Below, piece after piece: positions 1 through 5,878 of a stretch of 13,403 bases of DNA. Below the pieces are notes generated by a model. The model was not told the origin of the DNA, searched no databases, and worked only from the letters and a program-made list of their open reading frames with translations. The position numbers were made by a program, and so were the translations under genes. Position 1 is the stretch's first letter. The number at the start of each line of letters is the position of its first letter. The DNA comes from an uncultured Oscillibacter sp. (GTDB lineage: Bacteria; Bacillota; Clostridia; Oscillospirales; Oscillospiraceae), in assembly GCA_910587875.1 (NCBI GenBank), contig CAJUOD010000082.1, forward strand, positions 1-13,403. The letters run 5' to 3'.

Positions 1-5
1 CACAC

Positions 6-43
6 AAAAGAGGGAGCCGCCCTGTTGGGCGGCTCCCTCTTTT
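6..43 (-). terminator. Original terminator of the V-ATPase operon
   Basis: A perfect 17-bp inverted repeat (6-22 with 27-43) has a TGTT loop, a GC-rich core and A/T ends, the form of a strong intrinsic terminator that works on both strands. It lies 28 bases beyond the stop codon of the displaced atpD 3' end, so it is most simply the terminator the ATPase operon used before the element inserted. Confidence 0.85.
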
Positions 44-70
44 CTTTCTTTGACTTTCGCTGGAACGGCG

Positions 71-181
71 TCAAACCTCGGCCGGGGCCTCCTCGGAAGC
101 GCCAAACGCCTTGAGCGCCCGCTCGTCGGCTTCCCGCTTCTCCTCGATGGCCTCTTTCAGAATCATATCCTTGACTTTTAT
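71..181 (-). pseudogene. atpD: Displaced 3' end of host atpD (V-ATPase subunit D)
   Basis: Read on the minus strand, this stretch encodes KVKDMILKEAIEE followed by a charged tail ending in EEAPAEV and a TGA stop. The intact atpD at the other end of the element encodes the same block and ends in GEAPTEV. The fragment has no start codon or SD, and its frame meets a stop (191-193) just inside the element. It is the original C-terminal end of subunit D, cut off by integration at 161-172. Bases 173-181 already belong to the element but still mimic atpD codons (K-V with synonymous changes). The fragment is GC-rich like the ATPase genes and is followed by the operon terminator, which supports this copy being the host's own end. 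Confidence 0.9.
161..172. other. attL core of the integrated element
   Basis: The 12-mer AATCATATCCTT is repeated exactly at 9698-9709. Similarity continues imperfectly on both sides: 18 of 22 positions match when extended rightwards, and the differences fall mostly at third codon positions of atpD. Strand exchange by the integrase most likely took place within this core, which encodes K-D-M-I of subunit D. Confidence 0.85.
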
Positions 182-235
182 GGGGCCACGCTATTAGGTA
201 GTGCTAACATATCACATTTGGTCCCATCTGTCAAC

Positions 236-248
236 GCTTTTCAGCCCT
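236..248 (+). repeat. Candidate integrase arm site, left end copy 1
   Basis: GCTTTTCAGCCCT differs at one base from the 13-mer found at 269-281 and again near the right end at 9492-9504. It lies 64 bases inside the attL core. Tyrosine integrases of this type often bind direct repeats in the arms of attP. The assignment is inferred from position and repetition only. Confidence 0.5.
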
Positions 249-268
249 CATTCTCCCAAGTAGTCCCA

Positions 269-281
269 GCTTTTCACCCCT
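269..281 (+). repeat. Candidate integrase arm site, left end copy 2
   Basis: GCTTTTCACCCCT is identical to 9492-9504 and is spaced 33 bases (about three helical turns) from copy 1. It sits partly in the first arm of a small inverted repeat, CCAGCTT (266-272) with AAGCTGG (288-294). A more degenerate relative, GCTTTTCCCCATA, is at 346-358. Apart from these repeats I see nothing in the gene-free stretch 182-409. Confidence 0.5.
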
Positions 282-409
282 AATCCCAAGCTGGAAGAGG
301 TAAAATTCCGGTAGCCCAAACAGGCTCTTTCCCCTCTGGCCCCTAGCTTTTCCCCATACTTAAAGCCCCGCTGTCCAACTCCAGAAGCGGCAAAAATCCG
401 GTAAACCCC

Positions 410-637
410 TCACGCCGCCTTTTGATAGTCAATCACGGAGATCTCCTGCATGAGCCTTTTAGCCGCTGATACCAGCCTTTCCAACCGCTCGGCAACTTCA
501 TCCGTGTAAAACTTTTCCCCACATTGCTCACATTCCTCACAAGGAACGTTTTTAATGACGATAATACAATTTTTATAGTTCACCACATGCGTTGTAACAG
601 AATCTTTCACCGTGTCGCATTTGCAAAACATACACAT
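410..637 (-). CDS. MqsA-like (YgiT-type zinc finger) antitoxin
   Basis: This 75-aa protein has a zinc-ribbon layout: C2-x2-C5 at the N-terminus and C36-x2-C39 in the segment VPCEECEQCGEKFYTDEV, followed by a helical C-terminal part. This is the signature of the YgiT-type zinc finger domain found in antitoxins of the MqsA family. It is shorter than E. coli MqsA and lacks the C-terminal HTH domain, as is common for small relatives paired with DUF4258 toxins. The ATG at 637 has an AGGAG placed 9 bases upstream, inside the last codons of the toxin gene; only 3 bases separate the two genes, so they are co-transcribed and probably coupled. Its likely role is to neutralise the toxin and stabilise the element in the host. 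Binding of its partner or operator has not been shown. Confidence 0.75.
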   Translation of the reverse strand: MCMFCKCDTVKDSVTTHVVNYKNCIIVIKNVPCEECEQCGEKFYTDEVAERLERLVSAAKRLMQEISVIDYQKAA

Positions 638-640
638 AAG

Positions 641-988
641 TCAACGCTCCTTTCTGGTTTTCAAGTCGGCCTCAAACTTTTCTATGCTGGGATAATAGAC
701 CGTAATGACATAGGCGGTAACTCCATCCACTCCTATCACGGTATGAAGAACCTTGCCCTTTGTAGTATACCCGAAAATCAAACAGCTAGGAAAGGGGTAA
801 TCATTAGGGTAGTCCTCTATAATCTCCCCTTGAAGAACGCAGGAGAGTACGTCAGCCCTTGAAATATCACGCTCCTGCATCCGTTCCAAGCAGTGGGTAG
901 ACCACTTGACAGAACGCTTTTGAAACAGCGATTGAACTTTTTGAATGTCTATCTCTACCCCCTCCAGTCTATTATTATCATATCGCAT
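641..988 (-). CDS. DUF4258 family toxin of a toxin-antitoxin pair
   Basis: The protein is 115 aa from the ATG at 988. The region WSTHCLERMQERDI, then GEIIEDYPNDYPFPSCLIFG, then HTVIGVDGVTAYVITVYYPS, matches the layout of DUF4258 proteins, a RelE/MqsR-like fold usually found next to YgiT-type antitoxins. The probable activity is mRNA cleavage; this is known for related folds, not shown here. The start is uncertain. The ATG at 988 has no visible SD, and a TTG lies at 997. A strong SD-like GGAGG (965-961) is placed 8 bases before an in-frame ATA (952-950), just where I recall family proteins usually starting (x-D-I-Q-K-V). A promoter-like TTGACC (997-992) with AATAAT (976-971) at 15-bp spacing also overlaps this start. 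Toxin-first order resembles mqsRA. Confidence 0.7.
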   Translation of the reverse strand: MRYDNNRLEGVEIDIQKVQSLFQKRSVKWSTHCLERMQERDISRADVLSCVLQGEIIEDYPNDYPFPSCLIFGYTTKGKVLHTVIGVDGVTAYVITVYYPSIEKFEADLKTRKER

Positions 989-1018
989 ACGGGTCAAAAA
1001 TTCAAGCGCAATATTTAA

Positions 1019-1047
1019 CCCGGTAGCCTCTTCCCAAGGCTACCGGG
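1019..1047 (-). terminator. Terminator after the integrase gene
   Basis: CCCGGTAGCC (1019-1028) pairs perfectly with GGCTACCGGG (1038-1047) around a 9-base loop, 9 bases past the integrase stop codon. The tail in the minus direction is A/T-rich but not a clean T run. The plus-direction tail is richer in T. It insulates the integrase from the toxin-antitoxin pair. Confidence 0.7.
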
Positions 1048-1056
1048 CTTCTTTTC

Positions 1057-2211
1057 TCACGCCAGCAGTTTGTCGATACCCGCCAACTTGTCAATCTCCT
1101 TCTCTTTCGTATCCTCCAAAAGGTGAACATAAATATTGTAGGTTGTCTTGACATTGGCGTGTCCCAACTGCTCACTGATCGCCTTAATATCAACCCCAGC
1201 CTCAAAACATCTTGTTGCGTAGGTGTGTCGTAGTGTGTGCATTGTCGCTCCTGCAATACTGCACTTGGCAAAAATCCTATAAAGCGAGTTCTGCAAGTTC
1301 CGATTATGTACCATGTTCCCCCGTGTATTCGGAAACACTAGGCCGCTCTCGCTCCATTCCTCCCCTGACTGCTCTACCCGCTTCATCATCTCCGCTTTAT
1401 GCTCCTTCAGAACCCCAACTAAACCAGAGGTAATAATCACTTTTCGTTTGCTGGACTTCGTTTTACAGAAGTCCTGAACCACCTGCGGAGCTGAATGACT
1501 GGCGTAGTCATGACAGACGATCGCTTTTTTATTTACCCGGATTGTCCGCTTCTCCAAGTCTATATCCTCCCATGTCAAAGGGATACCCTCCCCCATCCGC
1601 AAGCCGGAATATAGATACATAAGGAGCATGGGCCGATAATATTCCCCCTCTAACTGCTCAATAAACCTTTGCTGTTCCTCTTTTGACAGCACCCGCATAT
1701 CCTCTGTATCATCCTTGGGGAATGTCACCCCTTTACAGGGATTCCGAACCATCATGCCAAGCTCAACCGCCTTTTCAAGAGAACCATGTATGATATTATA
1801 ATTTTTCACAAAGGTTGAACAACTGCCGCCTATTCTGTCAAGGCAACGCTGGATATGATAGGTGCTCAACTCCCGCAGTACAATATCCCCAATGTAGGGC
1901 TTGATATGGATTCTAAAATTATTGCGATAGCTCGTCAGCGTAGCCGGAGCCAGCTTCGGGGCCTTATGCTTTTCAATCCAGTTTTCCATCCAATCACCCA
2001 TCTTGACCGCCGCCCTGCTCTGACTGACCCCCATTCCCTTCTCCGCTTGAAGCTGGCGCAGAATCTCCGCCGCTTCTGCCTGTGTAGCCGCATAGCGATA
2101 AATGTACTCTCGCTTGCCATTGTCCTTATACAGCCCGCTAGGAAAAGTTACCAACCATTTAGAATCCTTGCGCTTTCTGATACTGCCCTCTCCGTTTGCC
2201 CGCTTTGCCAT
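1057..2211 (-). CDS. int: Tyrosine recombinase, integrase of the element
   Basis: This 384-aa integrase catalyses site-specific integration and excision between attP and the atpD target. Its domains in order are an N-terminal arm-binding AP2-like three-stranded region (about residues 5-60, GEGSIRKRKDSKW), a SAM-like core-binding domain (about 70-155) and a catalytic domain (about 170-365). The catalytic residues are visible: R205 in SGLRMGE, a lysine in the TKSSKRK hairpin (252-257), H325-x2-R328 in HTLRH, H351 in LGHANVKTT and nucleophile Y361 in NIYVH. Length and architecture are those of Tn916/phage-type Firmicutes integrases. The ATG at 2211 is preferred because AGGAG lies 9 bases upstream; a TTG at 2217 is too close to that SD. 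The gene is last in an xis-322aa-int operon and is preceded by an intergenic hairpin that may attenuate it. Confidence 0.95.
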   Translation of the reverse strand: MAKRANGEGSIRKRKDSKWLVTFPSGLYKDNGKREYIYRYAATQAEAAEILRQLQAEKGMGVSQSRAAVKMGDWMENWIEKHKAPKLAPATLTSYRNNFRIHIKPYIGDIVLRELSTYHIQRCLDRIGGSCSTFVKNYNIIHGSLEKAVELGMMVRNPCKGVTFPKDDTEDMRVLSKEEQQRFIEQLEGEYYRPMLLMYLYSGLRMGEGIPLTWEDIDLEKRTIRVNKKAIVCHDYASHSAPQVVQDFCKTKSSKRKVIITSGLVGVLKEHKAEMMKRVEQSGEEWSESGLVFPNTRGNMVHNRNLQNSLYRIFAKCSIAGATMHTLRHTYATRCFEAGVDIKAISEQLGHANVKTTYNIYVHLLEDTKEKEIDKLAGIDKLLA

Positions 2212-2237
2212 ACTCAATCGCTCCTTTCTAAAAGAGT

Positions 2238-2265
2238 GGGGCGGATTGTAACGCCAATCCGCCCC
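2238..2265 (-). terminator. Attenuator-like hairpin between the 322-aa gene and int
   Basis: GGGGCGGATTG (2238-2248) pairs perfectly with CAATCCGCCCC (2255-2265) around a 6-base loop. On the minus strand it is followed by ACTCTTTT and then directly by the SD of int. It looks like an intrinsic terminator with a short T tail that would let only part of the transcripts reach int. Confidence 0.6.
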
Positions 2266-2282
2266 GGTGTCAATAGATGCCC

Positions 2283-3251
2283 TTACTTTTCCCTGTTCCT
2301 TTGCTTCACAAAGTATTCCAGCTTATAAATGCAGTACATCCATTGTGTGAAAGATTCCCCATCAGCCCCTTTGAAGCGTACATTTGTCTGATAACCCTTA
2401 CATGAGTTTGTTAAGTACAAAAATCCATAATTCTTCAGCTTCGGCAAAAGTGTATTGGGTTTCATACTTAGTTCTTTTTCCACCATGCGGATTTGTCCAT
2501 CATCCAGCGTATAATACGCCTTATGATCGTCAAGCCAGAAAAGGTGATTGTCTTTAATCGTCTGTATAACCTGATGATAAAATTGCTCTGGTTCCAGTTC
2601 CTTTGGAGCAGTTTCATAAACAGGCAAACTTCCTCGAACCTTTAGCAATACATTCAGTACTTCGACAATATCAAGAGCTTCGTCAAGACCGTTGTATTTT
2701 CCCAGGTATTCCTTTGTCATCTTAAAGATAAACTTTGAAATTCTGTTTCTTAAGGATGCTTCAGGTACATCTTTAGCAATAAAGTTATACTTTTCGGCAA
2801 GCAACATACTTGATTGCTCTGCCCTCATTTTGGGTGAAAAACTCCCATCCGAATACTGTTCACAAAACTCGATATAGCGCACTTTATCAGAATCCACATA
2901 AATCCTTGCATAAACCTTGTTATCAAGGACATCTAGGATATTTGCCATGCCGACTGTCGGTTCAAATACCCCTAGCTTACGGACTTCTTCAAGTTCATCG
3001 GCCTCACCGGCCTCCGCACGTTCATCCTCTGGAACTTCAAGAGCCAGGTTGTCTAGAACCTTAGTTACACTTGGAACAGCTTCCGTGTCAGGCGCTATGA
3101 CCGCACGTTCATTCTCTGGGATTTGATTCACCAGGTCAGTGGCTGGCAGTATCATTCCTGGTACACTTTTAGCCTGTGCCATAGCTTCATTAAGGGTAAT
3201 GGCCTTTCCTTCGGCGCTCTGGACCGCATTGTTATTGTCTTCTCGATTCAT
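2283..3251 (-). CDS. Hypothetical protein between xis and int
   Basis: I do not recognise this 322-aa protein. About the first 100 residues are acidic and look disordered, with repeated P-E-x-E-R/D-E-R motifs (IPENERAV, VPEDERAE). The remainder appears folded: a mixed segment VYARIYVDSDKVRYIEFCEQ near residue 115, a helical middle (about 140-205), and a C-terminal part (about 215-320) with a possible winged-helix-like stretch around MVEKELSMKPNTLLPKLKNYGFLYL, followed by an aromatic-rich end. There are no signal peptide or membrane segments. The ATG at 3251 has a good AAAGGAG SD. The gene lies 39 bases after xis and upstream of int, so it is probably co-expressed and may act in excision, replication of the circle or regulation. 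That role is inferred from position only. Confidence 0.75.
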   Translation of the reverse strand: MNREDNNNAVQSAEGKAITLNEAMAQAKSVPGMILPATDLVNQIPENERAVIAPDTEAVPSVTKVLDNLALEVPEDERAEAGEADELEEVRKLGVFEPTVGMANILDVLDNKVYARIYVDSDKVRYIEFCEQYSDGSFSPKMRAEQSSMLLAEKYNFIAKDVPEASLRNRISKFIFKMTKEYLGKYNGLDEALDIVEVLNVLLKVRGSLPVYETAPKELEPEQFYHQVIQTIKDNHLFWLDDHKAYYTLDDGQIRMVEKELSMKPNTLLPKLKNYGFLYLTNSCKGYQTNVRFKGADGESFTQWMYCIYKLEYFVKQRNREK

Positions 3252-3290
3252 GTTGATATTCTCCTTTAATTAATGTAGTTTGTTCATTCA

Positions 3291-3494
3291 TTATGCAATC
3301 TCCATCTTCTGGTCGCTCGCAGTGCTTAACCATGACAAGAATTTGTCATGGCTAACCCTGTACTGCTTTCCTACCTTGAAGCTAGGAAAATCTCGACTGT
3401 GGACCACCTCATAGGCCTTGTTGCGGGATATGCACATAACCCTTGCAACGTCCATAGGTGTCAACACGAAAGGCAGACCGTTAGTGCGCTCCAT
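3291..3494 (-). CDS. xis: Excisionase-like (Xis/AlpA-type) HTH protein
   Basis: This 67-aa winged-helix DNA-binding protein contains the excisionase-family pattern: a helix-turn-helix PMDVARVMCISRNKAYEVVH (about residues 13-32), then FPSFKVGKQYRVSHDKFLSWL (36-56), which forms the wing and last helix. Such proteins bend DNA at att sites to favour excision by the integrase, and some also control transcription. The ATG at 3494 follows GGGAGGTG at proper spacing. It is the first gene of the xis-322aa-int operon, behind a candidate promoter at 3613-3641 flanked by three TAATGTAAC-type repeats. A pure transcription factor role cannot be excluded. Confidence 0.85.
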   Translation of the reverse strand: MERTNGLPFVLTPMDVARVMCISRNKAYEVVHSRDFPSFKVGKQYRVSHDKFLSWLSTASDQKMEIA

Positions 3495-3573
3495 AATAGC
3501 ACCTCCCTTCTATTTAATTTTGTAGGTTCACGTCGGTGTGGGATTGGGTCTTGCTGTTCCCTCTTGACAATTT

Positions 3574-3676
3574 TAATGTAACATACATTTTTCCAAAAAC
3601 AAGAAACATTACTTTATATAATGCTTATGCGAATTTTTGAATTTATAATGTAACTCTTTTATTTTAATTATGTAAC
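3574..3676 (-). promoter_or_regulatory. Three TWATGTAAC repeats around the xis promoter
   Basis: Read on the plus strand, TAATGTAAC occurs at 3574-3582 and 3646-3654, and TTATGTAAC at 3668-3676. The two upstream copies share a longer ATGTAACTCT block and are 22 bases apart (two helical turns); the third is 72 bases away, beyond the expected transcription start. This arrangement brackets the candidate xis promoter and resembles an operator array for a repressor or for Xis itself. Confidence 0.5.
3613..3641 (-). promoter_or_regulatory. Candidate sigma-A promoter of the xis operon
   Basis: On the minus strand TTCAAA (-35), a 17-base spacer and TATAAA (-10) give a transcription start near 3606 and a leader of about 110 bases before xis. 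The region is very AT-rich, so chance matches are possible. The operator-like repeats around it raise the likelihood. Confidence 0.5.
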
Positions 3677-3712
3677 TCTATGTTCGATATTTGTATTCTT
3701 GTTTTTATAAAA

Positions 3713-3736
3713 AATCCGTGCCTATTGGCACGGATT
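3713..3736 (-). terminator. Terminator after the 267-aa gene
   Basis: AATCCGTGCC (3713-3722) pairs with GGCACGGATT (3727-3736) around a TATT loop, and the minus-strand tail is TTTTATAAAAA. It lies 4 bases past the stop codon of the 267-aa gene and separates it from the xis operon. Confidence 0.85.
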
Positions 3737-3740
3737 AGAG

Positions 3741-4544
3741 TTAGTTGTCTTTCTGTTTTTCTTTCCGATATACAATAATGCCATTGACCATGGTACGCTT
3801 GTTATTAAGTAATTTAAGAGTATCTTCCAGCAACTCAATACTGCAATCATCTGCTAAACTAAATGTTAAAGTCCTTAATGCCTGTTGGACACCTTTAAGC
3901 CGTAAATCCGATTCTTGCAACGGAGCTGGCTTGTCCTTCTCTAAAAAGTAGCATAAACGGAAAAAGTGATGAGTATTCCTATCGTACCTTGCGGCCTTCT
4001 TCATGTCTTTGTGTATTTTCTCTTGAAGAGCTCTTCCTTCTTTATCATCTACCTCTTTCCCCTCTATCTTTTCGTATCCTCTCCAAGCAAACAGTTTTTT
4101 CCATTCAATTGCTGATACCGCTTCTTCCATGCTGTCCTGAGTATGCCATGTAAATATATCTTCTCCTTGAAATATCTTTTTGCTAATACCTGTTAGCTGT
4201 TCCCATTTATCCAATTCACTGGCACTACACCGTATATGGCCTGTCTCAATGGCCCTTGAATATCGTTGCCGACTTATCCCAAAGCACTCATATATTCTGT
4301 TTGCGGCATTTCTCCCCCGAATAACTTGCCACATATGGCGCATAACATAGAAATTGATTTTCTTGTTAAGTCTACATTCCCTTTTACGCTGTTCCTCTTT
4401 CTTCTTCTCCTCTTGCTCCTGTTTCTCTCTCTCCGTTTTCTCTTTCTCCTTTTCCTCTTTCTCCTGTTTCTTTTGCTCTGCCTTTTCTTCACGGGCTTTC
4501 TTTTCTTCTTCTGTAAGTACTGATTTTCCCCATTCCCTCGCCAT
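3741..4544 (-). CDS. Hypothetical protein, charged coiled coil plus HTH-like region
   Basis: This 267-aa protein has no function I can name. Residues about 10-60 are almost only E, K, Q and R (EEKKAREEKAEQKKQEKEEK and onward), predicting a long single helix or coiled coil. The next part, about residues 65-125, reads like an XRE-type helix-turn-helix: FYVMRHMWQVIRGRNAANRI, then YECFGISRQRYSRAIETGHI, then a helix ending in LTGISKKIFQGE. The C-terminal part (about 130-267) is mixed helical and unassigned. The start at 4544 is chosen over the upstream ATG at 4559 because GGAGG lies 8 bases before it. The gene is monocistronic, with its own promoter, an array of 9-bp repeats upstream and a terminator. 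It could be the element's regulator and could bind that array, but this is inference. Confidence 0.75.
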   Translation of the reverse strand: MAREWGKSVLTEEEKKAREEKAEQKKQEKEEKEKEKTEREKQEQEEKKKEEQRKRECRLNKKINFYVMRHMWQVIRGRNAANRIYECFGISRQRYSRAIETGHIRCSASELDKWEQLTGISKKIFQGEDIFTWHTQDSMEEAVSAIEWKKLFAWRGYEKIEGKEVDDKEGRALQEKIHKDMKKAARYDRNTHHFFRLCYFLEKDKPAPLQESDLRLKGVQQALRTLTFSLADDCSIELLEDTLKLLNNKRTMVNGIIVYRKEKQKDN

Positions 4545-4579
4545 CTCCAAACCCTCCATCGACCTATAAAATTAAACCT

Positions 4580-4608
4580 AGTATAATAGATTTTCGGCAA
4601 GATGGCAA
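4580..4608 (-). promoter_or_regulatory. Candidate sigma-A promoter of the 267-aa gene
   Basis: On the minus strand TTGCCA (-35, 5 of 6 consensus), a 17-base spacer and TATACT (-10, 5 of 6) predict a start near 4573, about 30 bases before the ATG. The -35 hexamer overlaps a degenerate fourth copy (ATGGCAACA, 4602-4610) of the 9-bp repeats next to it. Confidence 0.65.
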
Positions 4609-4617
4609 CAAAATGCT

Positions 4618-4644
4618 TTCGCAACATTTGCAACATTCGCAACA
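4618..4644 (+). repeat. Three tandem 9-bp repeats TTYGCAACA
   Basis: TTCGCAACA, TTTGCAACA and TTCGCAACA follow one another without gaps at 4618-4626, 4627-4635 and 4636-4644. A degenerate copy lies at 4602-4610 over the -35 of the 267-aa gene. A close relative, GTTGAAACA then TTTGAAACA, is at 8880-8897 upstream of the serine recombinase. An iteron-like or operator-like role is inferred; no replication protein is recognised nearby. Confidence 0.7.
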
Positions 4645-4679
4645 AACAGCCAGCTTGATAAAAAATCAAACTGGCTGTT
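4645..4679 (-). terminator. Hairpin after the 167-aa/48-aa gene pair
   Basis: AACAGCCAG (4645-4653) pairs with CTGGCTGTT (4671-4679); after a C-A mismatch TTGAT pairs with ATCAA around an A5 loop. It follows the 48-aa gene by 21 bases on the minus strand. The tail is not a clean T run, so it may be a weak terminator or mainly an RNA-stabilising hairpin. Confidence 0.55.
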
Positions 4680-4700
4680 GCTGTTGGAACTTTTAGAACT

Positions 4701-4847
4701 TCACTCGCTCCGAAGCTCCTCCAATAACTCCCGGAGAATCATCAATAGCTCTCGGAACAATACTATAAACTCATACAGCAGGTACAGCAACACCGCAAGC
4801 CCCAAACAGCTGAACCCCAGTACAAAGTCAATAGAAAGGGCGGTCAT
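4701..4847 (-). CDS. Small membrane peptide, 48 aa
   Basis: Its ATG directly follows the TAA stop of the 167-aa gene (TAAATG), which suggests translation by re-initiation. The product MTALSIDFVLGFSCLGLAVL continues through LLYLLYEFIVLF to an E/R-rich end (RELLEELRSE). Residues about 8-31 form one long hydrophobic helix, and the C-terminal 17 residues form a charged amphipathic helix. It is probably a single-pass inner-membrane peptide. I recognise no family. Its tight link to the 167-aa gene suggests a shared function. No independent SD is obvious. Confidence 0.6.
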   Translation of the reverse strand: MTALSIDFVLGFSCLGLAVLLYLLYEFIVLFRELLMILRELLEELRSE

Positions 4848-5351
4848 TTAGACCGCCCCCTCTCTGGCCCCCTTGGGGTCCTCTGTGGCCTCCTCCACGC
4901 TTACCCCCTCATGGATTACCACCCGGCCCTTCTCGTCCAACCTGGCCCCGCCTACGCTTATCAGGGACAGCAATGCCTTCAGCCTGTCAGCGTCCACCAC
5001 CTCCAGCTTGAACCGATTGCTCACCAGCTCATAGTGATCGCCAGCCTTGCCGCCTTTGAGAACCCGAACAACAGCGAAATACTTGCTCACGCCGCTGTCC
5101 TCGTCCTCCTTAATCGGGGTAAACGTAGCCAGCCCGGTCTTGCTCAACAGGCCAATCGTGAAAGTCTCATCCATCACAACTTCCCCGGCATCGTTCACCA
5201 CCACGCCATTGATCCGCTCCCCGCTGGCAATCTTGCCCTTGATTTGCTTGTCACTGTACCAAGTGAAGTCCCGGCTCTGGTTCAGATAAACCGCCCAGCC
5301 CTCACGCCGCTTCCCCAGCTTCTCCTCGAAGATAACAGTAGCCTTGCACAT
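4848..5351 (-). CDS. Hypothetical protein, 167 aa, soluble
   Basis: I do not recognise this protein. It begins MCKATVIFEEKLGKRREGWA, is rich in beta-type segments (AVYLNQSRDFTWYSD, YFAVVRVLKGGKAGDHYEL, RFKLEVVDADRLKALLSLI) and ends in an acidic tail (VSVEEATEDPKGAREGAV). There is no signal peptide or membrane helix. The ATG at 5351 has an AGGAGG SD 8 bases upstream. Codon use is richer in G and C than in neighbouring genes 3291-4544, so it may have joined the element separately. It is followed without a gap by the 48-aa membrane peptide and preceded by a promoter-like sequence (5405-5432) and an inverted repeat (5446-5493). Confidence 0.75.
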   Translation of the reverse strand: MCKATVIFEEKLGKRREGWAVYLNQSRDFTWYSDKQIKGKIASGERINGVVVNDAGEVVMDETFTIGLLSKTGLATFTPIKEDEDSGVSKYFAVVRVLKGGKAGDHYELVSNRFKLEVVDADRLKALLSLISVGGARLDEKGRVVIHEGVSVEEATEDPKGAREGAV

Positions 5352-5404
5352 TTTTAAGTCCTCCTAAATTTTGATTTTTGAAAGTCCTTAACCCTTTCAA
5401 CACA

Positions 5405-5432
5405 ATCATACTAACGCTGGGTTACATGACAA
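5405..5432 (-). promoter_or_regulatory. Candidate promoter of the 167-aa/48-aa pair
   Basis: On the minus strand TTGTCA (-35), a 16-base spacer and TATGAT (-10) match consensus at 5 of 6 bases each. The start would be near 5398, about 47 bases before the ATG at 5351. Confidence 0.55.
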
Positions 5433-5445
5433 ACAAGACGTGAAA

Positions 5446-5493
5446 GTGCAAGGAAGTGACCTATAAAAACTAGGGGTGTTGCCGGGCTTGCAC
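5446..5493. promoter_or_regulatory. Inverted repeat upstream of the 167-aa gene
   Basis: GTGCAAG (5446-5452) and CTTGCAC (5487-5493) form 7-bp arms around 34 bases that include the GC-rich GGGGTGTTGCCGGG in an AT-rich setting. It lies just upstream of the candidate -35. It may be an operator, or a transfer origin used by a helper element; neither is demonstrated. Confidence 0.35.
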
Positions 5494-5499
5494 ATACAA

Positions 5500-5870
5500 G
5501 ATAAACGATTCAAGTCACATCAATGACAAATTGCTATCCCCGTACTGTTTTCATTATTGTCATTCTATTTCTGAAAATCATCTTTTCTAAAAATTCAACT
5601 AGCTTCATTTCTGTTGAAATTCTGTTTTTCCACTTCTCCACCCATTCCATTATTTTTTCCGGGAACCCCCTCTTATACCTTCATCTATCCCCCATTTCAC
5701 TGAAAAAACACCGTACTCAAACCACGAAAATCCGATTAAGTTTTTTCTTTGATTCTCTTCAAATGCGCTCCTTATTTGCCAAAATAAACTATAAATTCAA
5801 CTGCTCCAAATCTCTCAACCAGCCTAAAAAGAGTATGAAAAGAAATGCCTGTGACTTTTCTGCCCAATGT
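5500..5870. other. AT-rich gene-free stretch
   Basis: Between the promoter region of the 167-aa gene and the terminator of the 81-aa gene I see no gene with an SD, no RNA gene and no long repeat. Only a short TGACAA/TTGTCA inverted pair near 5523-5562 stands out. The stretch is rich in T and C on the plus strand. An open plus-strand frame through it has no SD and a low-complexity composition. Confidence 0.5.
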
Positions 5871-5878
5871 ATAAAAAA

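Noticed and set aside
50..283. 77-aa plus-strand frame at the left edge
   Set aside because: It is antisense to the atpD remnant and runs through the att core.
4266..4569. Plus-strand leucine/phenylalanine-rich frames, and a +1 minus-strand frame, over the coiled-coil gene
   Set aside because: They are shadows of the E/K-rich codon repeats of the 267-aa protein and have no SDs.
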